From Nonomuraea sediminis (GTDB lineage Bacteria; Actinomycetota; Actinomycetes; Streptosporangiales; Streptosporangiaceae), in assembly GCF_018531495.1 (NCBI RefSeq), contig NZ_JAHDTI010000005.1, positions 248,001 through 312,000 of the forward strand: a stretch of DNA of 64,000 bases, read 5' to 3'. The stretch's first letter is position 1, and each line of letters opens with the position of its first letter. Under the pieces are notes generated by a model. That model was given only the letters and a program-made list of their open reading frames with translations, made no database searches and was not told the origin of the DNA. Both the position numbers and the translations under genes were made by a program. Of this stretch, positions 1-7,029 are shown one piece after another.

Positions 1-699
1 CAGGTCGTCCACGGTCAGCGGCTCGTGCAAGCGCCCGGCGGCCCAGTCGAGCACGGGCGCCAGCGACTCGGGCGGCCTTCCCGCGGGCGCGGGGGTGGCG
101 TACTGCAACTGCCCGCCCTCCCGGTGCGGCGGCATCACCATGTGCCGCGCGACCTGCGCGGCGTAGGCCGCCCCCTGATCACCCCGCACGAGGTGCAGGC
201 ACAGGTCGATCCCCGCCGCCGTACCCGCGCTGGTGGCCACGTCGCCCAGGTCGACGTACAGCGTGTCGGGCGCCACCTCCACGTCGGGAAAGCGCGCCGC
301 CAGCTCGGCCGCCATCCGCCAGTGCGTGGTCGCCCTGCGCCTCCCCAGCAGCCCCGCCTCGCCCAGCAGGAACGCCCCCGAGCAGATCGCCACGACCCGG
401 GCCCCGCGCCGATGGACCCGCCGCAACGCCTCCAGTACGACCGGCGGCGCGGCCCCCTCACGCCCCTGCCATCCGGGCACCACCACCGTGTCCGCCTCGT
501 CGAGCGCGGACAGCCCCCGGTCCACCACCATGTCGTACCCGCCCAGCGTGGCCACGGCCCCGGGCTGCTCCACGCACACCTCGAAGGCGTACCTCACGGG
601 CAGGCCGGGCCGCCGCACCCCGAACACCTCCTGCGCGCACGCCAGCTCGAACGTCGACTGCGGCGCCAGCACCAGCGCGACCACCCGATGAAGCGTCAT
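1..699 (-). CDS. GlxA-type transcriptional regulator (DJ-1/PfpI plus AraC), C-terminus cut by window edge
   Basis: The reading frame starts at an ATG (complement of 697-699) with the protein beginning MTLHRVVALVLAPQ and stays open for 233 codons to the window edge. The N-terminal ~170 residues are a DJ-1/PfpI (class I glutamine amidotransferase-like) fold. The nucleophile-elbow sequence is AICSGAFLLGEAGLLGRRRATTHW, here seen as AICSGAFLLGEAG, with Cys in the usual position. The later segment RHMVMPPHREGGQLQ is typical just before the AraC HTH domain in GlxA proteins, and the frame is cut as that HTH begins (EPLTVDDL). Family members are cytosolic DNA-binding regulators, often of amine or amino-acid catabolism; the ligand here is unknown. 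The gene is divergent from the cupin gene at 738. Confidence 0.88.
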   Translation of the reverse strand, partial: MTLHRVVALVLAPQSTFELACAQEVFGVRRPGLPVRYAFEVCVEQPGAVATLGGYDMVVDRGLSALDEADTVVVPGWQGREGAAPPVVLEALRRVHRRGARVVAICSGAFLLGEAGLLGRRRATTHWRMAAELAARFPDVEVAPDTLYVDLGDVATSAGTAAGIDLCLHLVRGDQGAAYAAQVARHMVMPPHREGGQLQYATPAPAGRPPESLAPVLDWAAGRLHEPLTVDDL

Positions 700-737
700 G
701 GCAGAAAAGTACCCGTACACGTCAATCCAGACGCTCG

Positions 738-1085
738 ATGAACACCGCCGCCCGGCACGACGATGTCGATATGGCACAAGACATCCAGATCCTGCAGGTG
801 GACGAGATCGAACCCACCGAGGTCTTCCCCGGCATCCTCCGCCGTGACCTCCCGGCCACCGGGCACTCCCGTGGCTGGCTCTACGACTTCGCCCCCGGCG
901 CGGAGTGGCCCGAAGTGGACCACCACGAGGGCGAGGAACGCTACTACGTCGTCTCGGGCGAGATCGTCGACCTCGACGAGCGCCGCCTGGGCCCCGGCAG
1001 CTACGTCGTCTTCGCCCCCGGCACCACCCACCGCCCCCGCACGGAGACCGGCGCCCGCATCCTCGGCATCAGCATCCCGAACTAG
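738..1085 (+). CDS. Small cupin-domain protein
   Basis: A 115-residue protein from the ATG at 738; an internal in-frame ATG at 771 (MAQDIQ) is an alternative giving 104 residues. Neither has a clear Shine-Dalgarno sequence. The protein is a single conserved-barrel (cupin_2/ChrR-like) domain. Motif 1 is seen as PEVDHHEGEERYYVVSGE, with metal-binding His-His/Glu, and motif 2 as PGSYVVFAPGTTHRP, with the last His. Such proteins bind a metal and act as small dioxygenases, isomerases or ligand sensors; the substrate cannot be read from sequence. It is divergent from the GlxA-type regulator, a common regulator/target arrangement, and its stop overlaps the stop of the convergent response regulator by 4 bases. 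Confidence 0.75.
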   Translation: MNTAARHDDVDMAQDIQILQVDEIEPTEVFPGILRRDLPATGHSRGWLYDFAPGAEWPEVDHHEGEERYYVVSGEIVDLDERRLGPGSYVVFAPGTTHRPRTETGARILGISIPN

Positions 1086-1720
1086 GGGCGGGCGGCGCGG
1101 TCGGCGAGGATGGCCAGGGCGATGCGGTTGGGACGCCCGGTCTTGGTCAGCAGGGCCGCCACGTGGGTCTTGATCGTGGTGACGCTGACCGACAGGCGTT
1201 CGGCGATCTCGCGGTTCGACAGGCCCTCGGTGACCAGGGCCAGGACGTCGCGTTCGCGGGGCGTGAGCGAGGACGGCAGGACCGCCGGGGCGGGGCGCGG
1301 GATGGCGGAGGCGCGCTCCACCAGGCGGGCCAGGACGGTGCGGCTGAAGGCCTGGTCCCCGTCGGCGGCCTTGCGGACCGCGTCCAGGAGCGCGGGCGGC
1401 GGCGTGTCCTTGGTGACGAAGCCGGTCACCCCGGCCTCCAGCGCCGGGTAGAGGTGGGAGTCGTCGTCGAAGGTCGTCACGGCCAGCACCTGGGCCGAGG
1501 GGCGTGACCTGAGGATGCGGCGGGTCGCGGTGATGCCGTCCACCCCGGGCATCCGCAGGTCCATGAGGATCACGTCGGGTACGAGGCGGTCGGCCAGCCG
1601 TACCGCCTCCTCGCCGTCGGCGGCCTCGCCCACCACCTCCAGGTCCGCCTCGGGCTCGAACAGCAGGCACAGGCCGCGCCGTACCAGGGTCTGGTCGTCG
1701 GCGACCAGGACGCGGATCAC
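1082..1720 (-). CDS. NarL/LuxR-family response regulator
   Basis: The protein has 212 residues and starts at a GTG (complement of 1718-1720). That GTG overlaps the TGA of the upstream histidine kinase (GTGA), so translation is probably coupled. The receiver domain covers about residues 1-120: acidic pair near the N-terminus (VADDQ), phospho-acceptor Asp in DVILMDLRMPG, and conserved Thr/Lys in TTFDDD and TKD. The C-terminal LuxR-type HTH contains LTPRERDVLALVTEGLSNREIA and SVTTIKTHVA. It should be phosphorylated by its partner kinase and bind DNA as a dimer. A 20-bp palindrome lies in the divergent intergenic region next to the MMPL gene, making that transporter the likeliest target (inference). 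Confidence 0.93.
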   Translation of the reverse strand: MIRVLVADDQTLVRRGLCLLFEPEADLEVVGEAADGEEAVRLADRLVPDVILMDLRMPGVDGITATRRILRSRPSAQVLAVTTFDDDSHLYPALEAGVTGFVTKDTPPPALLDAVRKAADGDQAFSRTVLARLVERASAIPRPAPAVLPSSLTPRERDVLALVTEGLSNREIAERLSVSVTTIKTHVAALLTKTGRPNRIALAILADRAARP

Positions 1721-2748
1721 GGCAGCACCGCCGAGACCCGCCAGCCGTGCTCCACGGGGCCCGCGGAGAAGCGGCCGCCGAGCAGGGCGACCCGCTCGCG
1801 CATGCCCGTCAGGCCGTTGCCGTCGCGGGCCTCCGCGACCGGGCCGGCGACGGAGGAGGTCAGGTCGAGGGAGACCGCGCCGTCCTCGGTGACCGAGATG
1901 AGCACCCGCACCCCTGGCCCACCGTGTTTCCTGGCGTTGGCCAGGCCCTCCTGCACGAGCCGCAGCAGCGCGAAGCCGCGCGCCGAGTCCAGGCCGGACA
2001 CCAGCGGGTCGACCGCGCTGGTGATGTCGAGCCCGTTCCTGCGCCCGTGCGCGACCGCGGCCTCCAGGGCGGCGGCGAGCGAGGCGGGCGCGGGCAGCGC
2101 CGGTTGATCGGGGTCGCGCAGCACGTCGACGAGGCGGCGCAGGTCGTTCATGGCGGCGCTGCCGGTGGCGTGCAGCTCGTCGAGCAGTTCGTCCGGCTCG
2201 CCGCGCACGTGCCTGGCCACGCCGAGCCGCAGCACCATCGACGAGACGTGGTGGGCCACCAGGTCGTGCAGCTCGCGGGAGATCGCGGTCCGCTGTTCCA
2301 GGCGGGCCTGCCTGACCCTGCTCTCCACCTGGTCCCGCTCCGCCCGCCTGGCCAGCCGTACGTAGGCGCCGAGCAGCAGCGGGGCGCCGACCATCACCGC
2401 AACCTTGAACAGCGCGGACGGCAGCTCGTCGAAGACGTTGAAGCCCACCACCAGGCCAAGCGCCGCGGCGCCGAGCGCGACGTGCGGACCCGTCCTGTTC
2501 ACGGCCAGCTCGAACAGCAGCACGCAGGCCAGCACCTTCATCGGCACGAGCACGCCCGGGGCGTACAGGTCGGCGGCGGCCAGCAGCACGCACTGGGCGA
2601 GCAGCGCGCCGAGCGGCGTCCACCGGCCGGCCGTGCTGAGCGCCAGCGCGGCCAGCACCAGCAGCCAGTCGCGGGGATTCGTGTCTCTCGCGAGGAATGA
2701 CAGGTATCCGACCACGCAGGCCAGAAGCACGAGCGTGCGCCCCTTCAT
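1717..2748 (-). CDS. NarL-family sensor histidine kinase
   Basis: The protein has 343 residues, starting with MKGRTLVLLACVVG at the ATG complementary to 2746-2748. The N-terminal ~150 residues hold five or so hydrophobic segments and no large extracytoplasmic loop, so the signal is probably sensed in the membrane. A HisKA_3 dimerisation box follows with the phospho-acceptor His in AISRELHDLVAHHVS. The ATPase domain has an N-box (VQEGLANARKHGG) and a late glycine motif (GNGLTGMRERVALLGG). The usual D-x-G G1 motif is replaced by a less conserved stretch, as in some actinobacterial members. It forms an operon with the downstream response regulator and is divergent from an MMPL transporter. Confidence 0.92.
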   Translation of the reverse strand: MKGRTLVLLACVVGYLSFLARDTNPRDWLLVLAALALSTAGRWTPLGALLAQCVLLAAADLYAPGVLVPMKVLACVLLFELAVNRTGPHVALGAAALGLVVGFNVFDELPSALFKVAVMVGAPLLLGAYVRLARRAERDQVESRVRQARLEQRTAISRELHDLVAHHVSSMVLRLGVARHVRGEPDELLDELHATGSAAMNDLRRLVDVLRDPDQPALPAPASLAAALEAAVAHGRRNGLDITSAVDPLVSGLDSARGFALLRLVQEGLANARKHGGPGVRVLISVTEDGAVSLDLTSSVAGPVAEARDGNGLTGMRERVALLGGRFSAGPVEHGWRVSAVLP

Positions 2749-2780
2749 GCCGGAATCGTGACACGCGCCCGGCCATCCGG

Positions 2781-2800
2781 CCTCCTCCACCTGGAGGAGG
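2781..2800. promoter_or_regulatory. 20-bp perfect palindrome in divergent promoter region
   Basis: CCTCCTCCACCTGGAGGAGG is perfectly self-complementary. It sits between the kinase start (2748) and the MMPL start (2878) and is followed at once by a second imperfect GGAGG/CCTCC dyad. Its position fits an operator for the neighbouring NarL-type regulator, which usually binds such dyads. A hairpin in the 5' leader of the transporter mRNA is the other reading. Confidence 0.5.
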
Positions 2801-2877
2801 GACCCCCCTCCAACTGGCCGCCGCGCCTTGCCTGCCGCCCGAGGCGCACGGCCCCGCCAGCGGCGAGTCTGGCGGGC

Positions 2878-4941
2878 ATGTTCGCATCTCTTGGCCGTTT
2901 CGCCGCCCGGCGGCGGCGCCTGGTCGTGCTGGTCACGCTCGTGCTCGCCGCGGTCGGCGGCGTCTGGGGCACCGGCGTGTTCTCCAACGTGCTCGGCGGT
3001 TCCGGGTTCGAGTCGCCGTCGATGGAGGCCGTGCAGGTCGAGCGGCTCATGGACGGGCCGCTCGGCCGCTACGCCACCGACGTCGTCGTCATGTACGAAA
3101 GCGACACGCTGACCGTCGACTCTCCCGCCTTCGCCTCCGCGGTGCGACGGGCGGTCGGGACCGTGCCGCCGGGCGCGGTGACCCGGCTGGAGTCCTACTG
3201 GACCACGCGCGACCCCTCGTTCGTCGCCAAGGACCGCAAGGCCACCTACGTCGTCATCCAGTTGCCCTCCTCCGCCGACAGCGAGCGGGTGGCTCAGCTG
3301 CGCGCGCTCGAACCAGGGCTGCGCGCGGCCGGGCTGACCACCTCGCTGGGCGGCACCACGTCGATGACCATGCAGGTCAACCGGCTGGCCGTGTCGGACC
3401 TGGTGCGGGCCGAGGCATTGTCGCTGCCGCTGGTGCTGGTCCTGCTGCTGTTCGTCTTCCGCGGGCTGATCCCCGGGCTGGTGCCGCTGGCGATCGGCCT
3501 GATCGTCATCCCGGGCGCGCTTGCGGTGCTGCGGGTCGTGTCGTCGTTCGTGGAGATGTCCACCTACGCGGTGAACGTGGTCTCGATCCTGGGTCTGGGC
3601 CTGGCGATCGACTACGCGCTGCTCATGGTCACCCGCTTCCGCGAGGAGCTGGCCACGTACCCGCCGGAGGAGGCGGTGTGGCGGACGATGGCCTCGGCCG
3701 GCCGTACCGTCGCCTTCTCCGGGCTGACCGTGGCCGCCTCGTTCGCCTGCCTGCTGGTCTTTCCCTCGCGTTTCCTGGTCTCGATGGCCTGGGGCGGGAT
3801 CGCCACGGTCGCGGTCGCGGTGGTGGTGTCGCTGACGTTCCTGCCCGCGCTGATGCGCCTGCTGGGCGCGCGGCTGGTCGGCCGCTCGCGTCCGCCCGGC
3901 CGCCGATGGTACGGCGTGGCCAGGGCCGTGATGCGCAGGCCGCTGCTCAGCACGGTCGTGATCGTGGCGGCGCTGCTCGCCCTGGCCACCCCGTTCCTGG
4001 GGGTGAACTGGGCCCGGCCGGGCGACTGGGTGCTGCCGCCCGGCGCCGAGGCGCGGCACGTGACCGAGCAGCTCGCGGCCCGCTTCACCGGCGATCCGTC
4101 GCGGGCGGTGACCGGTGTGATCTCCTCGGGCGACGTCTCCACGTATCTGGCGAGGTTCCGGGCCGTGCGGGGGGTGACCTCGGCCGAGGTCACCGGGTCC
4201 TACCGGAACCTGACCCGGGTCGAGGTGCGCTACTCCGTCGACCCGATGTCGGTGGCGGCCCGGCACATGATCGAGGACCTGCGGGCGACCGGCGCCCGCT
4301 TCGCCGGGATGGCCGCCTCCCGGGTGGACATCGTGGACATGGTGCTGTCCAGGATCCCGCTCATGGCGCTGGCCCTGGTGGCGGTCTCGTTCGTGGTGCT
4401 GTTCCTGGCGTTCGGCTCGGTGGTGCTGCCGATCAAGGCGGTGCTGCTCAACCTGCTGTCGCTCACGGCCGCCTTCGGCGCCATCAAGCTGGTCTTCCAG
4501 GACGGCTGGCTGTCCGGGCTGCTGGGCTTCGTCCCCGTCGGGGCGGTGGACATCAACTTCCCCGTGCTCGTGGTGGGGCTGGCGCTCGGGCTGGCCATGG
4601 ACTACGAGGTGTTCCTGCTGGCCAGGATCCGGGAGGAGTACCTGCGCACCGGCGACGCGCGGGAGTCGGTGGCGCTCGGGCTGCAGCACACCGGCCGGGT
4701 CATCACCAGCGCCGCGCTGCTGATGGCGGTGGTCGTGGCCGGGTTCATGACGGCGCAGATCACGCTCATGCTGATGATCGGGGTGGGGCTGACCATCGCG
4801 GTCGTCGTGGACGCCACCGTCATCAGGGCGCTGCTGCTGCCCTCCACCATGGCCCTGCTCGGCCGCTGGGCCTGGTGGGCGCCGCGCCCCCTTTCACGTA
4901 TCAGGACCTTTCATCCGGCGTTGGATGGTAGGTCGCGATGA
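2878..4941 (+). CDS. MMPL/RND-family membrane transporter
   Basis: The protein has 687 residues from the ATG at 2878 (MFASLGRFAARRRRLVVLVT); upstream in-frame codons lie in the promoter palindrome region and are unlikely to be coding. Architecture is the MMPL duplication. There is one N-terminal TM helix and an extracytoplasmic domain (~50-190). A five-helix block follows, with LGLGLAIDYALLMVTRFREEL. Then come a second external domain and a second block, with LVVGLALGLAMDYEVFLLARIREEY and AVVVDATVIRALLLPS. The intramembrane Asp-Tyr pairs in both blocks are the proton-relay motif of the family. MMPL proteins export lipids, siderophores or drugs by proton antiport. The adjacent divergent two-component system suggests induction by envelope stress or drug (inference). 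Confidence 0.92.
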   Translation: MFASLGRFAARRRRLVVLVTLVLAAVGGVWGTGVFSNVLGGSGFESPSMEAVQVERLMDGPLGRYATDVVVMYESDTLTVDSPAFASAVRRAVGTVPPGAVTRLESYWTTRDPSFVAKDRKATYVVIQLPSSADSERVAQLRALEPGLRAAGLTTSLGGTTSMTMQVNRLAVSDLVRAEALSLPLVLVLLLFVFRGLIPGLVPLAIGLIVIPGALAVLRVVSSFVEMSTYAVNVVSILGLGLAIDYALLMVTRFREELATYPPEEAVWRTMASAGRTVAFSGLTVAASFACLLVFPSRFLVSMAWGGIATVAVAVVVSLTFLPALMRLLGARLVGRSRPPGRRWYGVARAVMRRPLLSTVVIVAALLALATPFLGVNWARPGDWVLPPGAEARHVTEQLAARFTGDPSRAVTGVISSGDVSTYLARFRAVRGVTSAEVTGSYRNLTRVEVRYSVDPMSVAARHMIEDLRATGARFAGMAASRVDIVDMVLSRIPLMALALVAVSFVVLFLAFGSVVLPIKAVLLNLLSLTAAFGAIKLVFQDGWLSGLLGFVPVGAVDINFPVLVVGLALGLAMDYEVFLLARIREEYLRTGDARESVALGLQHTGRVITSAALLMAVVVAGFMTAQITLMLMIGVGLTIAVVVDATVIRALLLPSTMALLGRWAWWAPRPLSRIRTFHPALDGRSR

Positions 4942-5458
4942 TCACGCCGCTCGGCGTCGGCCGGGACTCGATCAGCTCGAGCCTGGTCAGCGCCGCGTCG
5001 TCGGCGAACAGCCGCCCGCGGCCGCCGCCGGCGACCACCGGGTGGATCATCAGCGTCAGCTCGTCGAGCAGCCCGTGCTCGAGCAGCAGGCGCACCAGCG
5101 ACGGGCTGCCGCCGGTGCCGATCGTCCCGCCTTCCTGCTCGCGGAGCCCGGCGACGAAGTCGACCACCGGACCCTTGATCAGCGTGCTGTTCGGCCATTC
5201 GTCGACGGAGTCGAGCGTGCGGGAGGCGACGTACTTGGGCACGCGGTTGATCCACCCGGCGAACGGCTCGTCGTCGGCCGTCGGCCAGTAGGCGGCCCAT
5301 TCGGTGAAGGTCAGCCTGCCCAGCAGGACGGTGTCCAGCTCGTCGAGCATGCGCGACATGGCCGCGCCCATCTCGTCGTCGAAGGCGAACTGCCACTCGT
5401 TGGGCGCCTCGACCACACCGTCGACCGTGCTGAACAGGGACGCGGTCACCTTGCGCAT
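4901..5458 (-). CDS. Dihydrofolate-reductase-fold (RibD C-terminal) family protein
   Basis: The protein has 185 residues, starting MRKVTASLFSTVDGVVEAPNEW at the ATG complementary to 5456-5458, with an AAAGGACC Shine-Dalgarno sequence upstream. Family features are LDTVLLGRLTFTEWAAYWP, the YVASRTL strand and the dinucleotide-binding-like GTIGTGGSPSLVRLLLEHGLLDEL. This is the RibD_C/DHFR-like NADPH-binding fold found in many uncharacterised actinobacterial reductases; folate activity is not implied. It overlaps the end of the convergent MMPL gene by 41 bases. It lies 14 bases downstream of the alpha/beta hydrolase on the same strand, so the two are probably co-transcribed. A paralogue lies at 6463. 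Confidence 0.85.
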   Translation of the reverse strand: MRKVTASLFSTVDGVVEAPNEWQFAFDDEMGAAMSRMLDELDTVLLGRLTFTEWAAYWPTADDEPFAGWINRVPKYVASRTLDSVDEWPNSTLIKGPVVDFVAGLREQEGGTIGTGGSPSLVRLLLEHGLLDELTLMIHPVVAGGGRGRLFADDAALTRLELIESRPTPSGVIIATYHPTPDERS

Positions 5459-5472
5459 CTGATCGGTCCTTT

Positions 5473-6282
5473 CTACTGGTCCCTGGAGAAGTCCCGCAAC
5501 GCGTGGGCGAGCACGTCCGCGCTCGCGACGTTGTGCTGGGCGCCCTCCACGGCTTGGAGCGACGCCGTCGGCAGCAGGGCGGCGATGGCTTGGGCGCCGG
5601 TGGTCAGCCACGGCTCGGTGGCGTCGCCGTACATGACCAGGGTGGGGATCTTGATCCCTGTCCAGCGGTCGCCCGGCAGCGGGCGGCCGGACATGGAGGT
5701 CCCCATGATCCGGCCGTCGTAGGCGATCGTGGGCGCGACCGCCTCGAGGGCGGGCCAGAACGGGCTCTGCCGGATGCCGGCGACGGCTTCGGCGGGCAGC
5801 GCCGCCGACGCGGTGAGGAACAGCTCCGCGGCGTCGCCGGGCCGGCCCCCGGCGACGTCGCGGTCGAGCCGCTCGACGTAGTCGGACGGCAGGGGCGGGC
5901 GGCTGTCGTCGACGACGAACGGCGGCTCGAACAGCGCCAGCTTGCTGATCGGCAGGCCGGCCGCCGCGGCGTCGAGGCTCAGGACGGCGCCGGAGGAGAA
6001 GCCGCACACCATGGCCTGCCCGCCGGCGTGGTCGATCAGCGCGGCGAGGTCCTCGATCTCGCGCTCCACCGCGTAGGGCGGGGTGTCCGTGCTCTCGCCC
6101 CGGCCGCGCCGGTCGTAGGCGTAGACCCGGAACTCCTCGCTCAGCAGCGGCCCCGCCTCCTGGAACGTCGGGTTGACCGCGCGATGGCTGGTGGCGCCGT
6201 CGACCAGGATCAGCGGCCGCCCGTCGCCCCAGACGTCGAAGGCGATCGTGGTGCCGTCCTTGGACCGGACCGTGCTGGTCAT
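5473..6282 (-). CDS. Alpha/beta-fold hydrolase
   Basis: The protein has 269 residues, starting MTSTVRSKDGTTIAFDVWGDG. It shows the alpha/beta hydrolase landmarks YAYDRRGRGESTDTPPY (between beta-4 and helix A) and a nucleophile elbow VCGFSSGAVLSLDAA. Here the Ser is in G-F-S-S-G and there is a C-terminal His in GAQHNVAS. No signal peptide is present, so it should be cytosolic. Related proteins are esterases or lactonases of unknown substrate. It is divergent from the DHFR-fold gene at 6463 and followed closely by the other DHFR-fold gene. Confidence 0.87.
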   Translation of the reverse strand: MTSTVRSKDGTTIAFDVWGDGRPLILVDGATSHRAVNPTFQEAGPLLSEEFRVYAYDRRGRGESTDTPPYAVEREIEDLAALIDHAGGQAMVCGFSSGAVLSLDAAAAGLPISKLALFEPPFVVDDSRPPLPSDYVERLDRDVAGGRPGDAAELFLTASAALPAEAVAGIRQSPFWPALEAVAPTIAYDGRIMGTSMSGRPLPGDRWTGIKIPTLVMYGDATEPWLTTGAQAIAALLPTASLQAVEGAQHNVASADVLAHALRDFSRDQ

Positions 6283-6462
6283 GTGGGACTCCCTGATTGC
6301 TGGGTTGATGCCTAGAAGCTAGGGACGGCCCCGGGCGTCGCGAATCCGCCCGGCTACGACGGCGCGCTACGTAAATCGCGGTAGGGCGACGGGAAGGAAA
6401 CGGTAAGGGCGGCTCGGCAGGCTGAGGTCATCAAGAAAGCCGAGATCACAGGGAGCACCACG

Positions 6463-7029
6463 ATGCGCAAGCTCATCGAGTCCACGTTCGTGTCGCTGGA
6501 CGGCATCATCGACGACACCCGCCCCTCGACGGCCTCCCGGGCCGAGCCCCAGCACTGGGGCAGCCCGTACTGGGACGAGGACCACGCCCGCTACGCCGGC
6601 GACCTCACGTCCACCGCGGACGCCATGCTGCTCGGCCGGGTGACCTACGAGGGGTTCGCCGAGTCCTGGTCGACGCGCTCAGGTCCCTTCGCCGACCAGA
6701 TGAACAACATGCCCAAGTACGTGGCCTCGCGGACCCTGACCGAGACCACCTGGAACGCCACCCTGATCAAGGGCGACGTGGCCGAGGAGGTCGCCAGGCT
6801 GAAGGAGCAGCCGGGCAACCACATCCTGAAGTGGGGCACCGGCGAGCTCGACCGCACGCTGGTGGAGCACGGCCTGATCGACGAGTTCCACTTCTGGTAC
6901 TTCCCCGCCATCGTCGGGGCCGGCAAGCACCTGTTCGAGGGTGCCGGGTTCGACACCACCCACCTGAAGCTGGCCGACCTGCACCGGTTCGGCTCGGGGA
7001 TCGTCGTCCACGTCTACGTCCCCAAGTAG
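6463..7029 (+). CDS. Dihydrofolate-reductase-fold (RibD C-terminal) family protein
   Basis: The protein has 188 residues (MRKLIESTFVSLDGIIDDTRPS) with an AGGGAGC ribosome-binding site 9 bases before the ATG. It shares the family landmarks ADAMLLGRVTYEGFAESW, NMPKYVASRTL, and LKWGTGELDRTLVEHGLIDEFHFW with its paralogue at 4901-5458, from which it is clearly diverged. It is predicted to be a cytosolic NADPH-binding reductase-like protein of unknown substrate. It is divergent from the alpha/beta hydrolase and overlaps the end of the convergent AfsR-like gene by 16 bases. Confidence 0.86.
   Translation: MRKLIESTFVSLDGIIDDTRPSTASRAEPQHWGSPYWDEDHARYAGDLTSTADAMLLGRVTYEGFAESWSTRSGPFADQMNNMPKYVASRTLTETTWNATLIKGDVAEEVARLKEQPGNHILKWGTGELDRTLVEHGLIDEFHFWYFPAIVGAGKHLFEGAGFDTTHLKLADLHRFGSGIVVHVYVPK

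Noticed and set aside
2749..4689. Minus-strand extension of the first histidine kinase over the MMPL gene
   Set aside because: The extension is the antisense of a well-formed MMPL transporter; the kinase has its own start at 2748 followed by TM helices.
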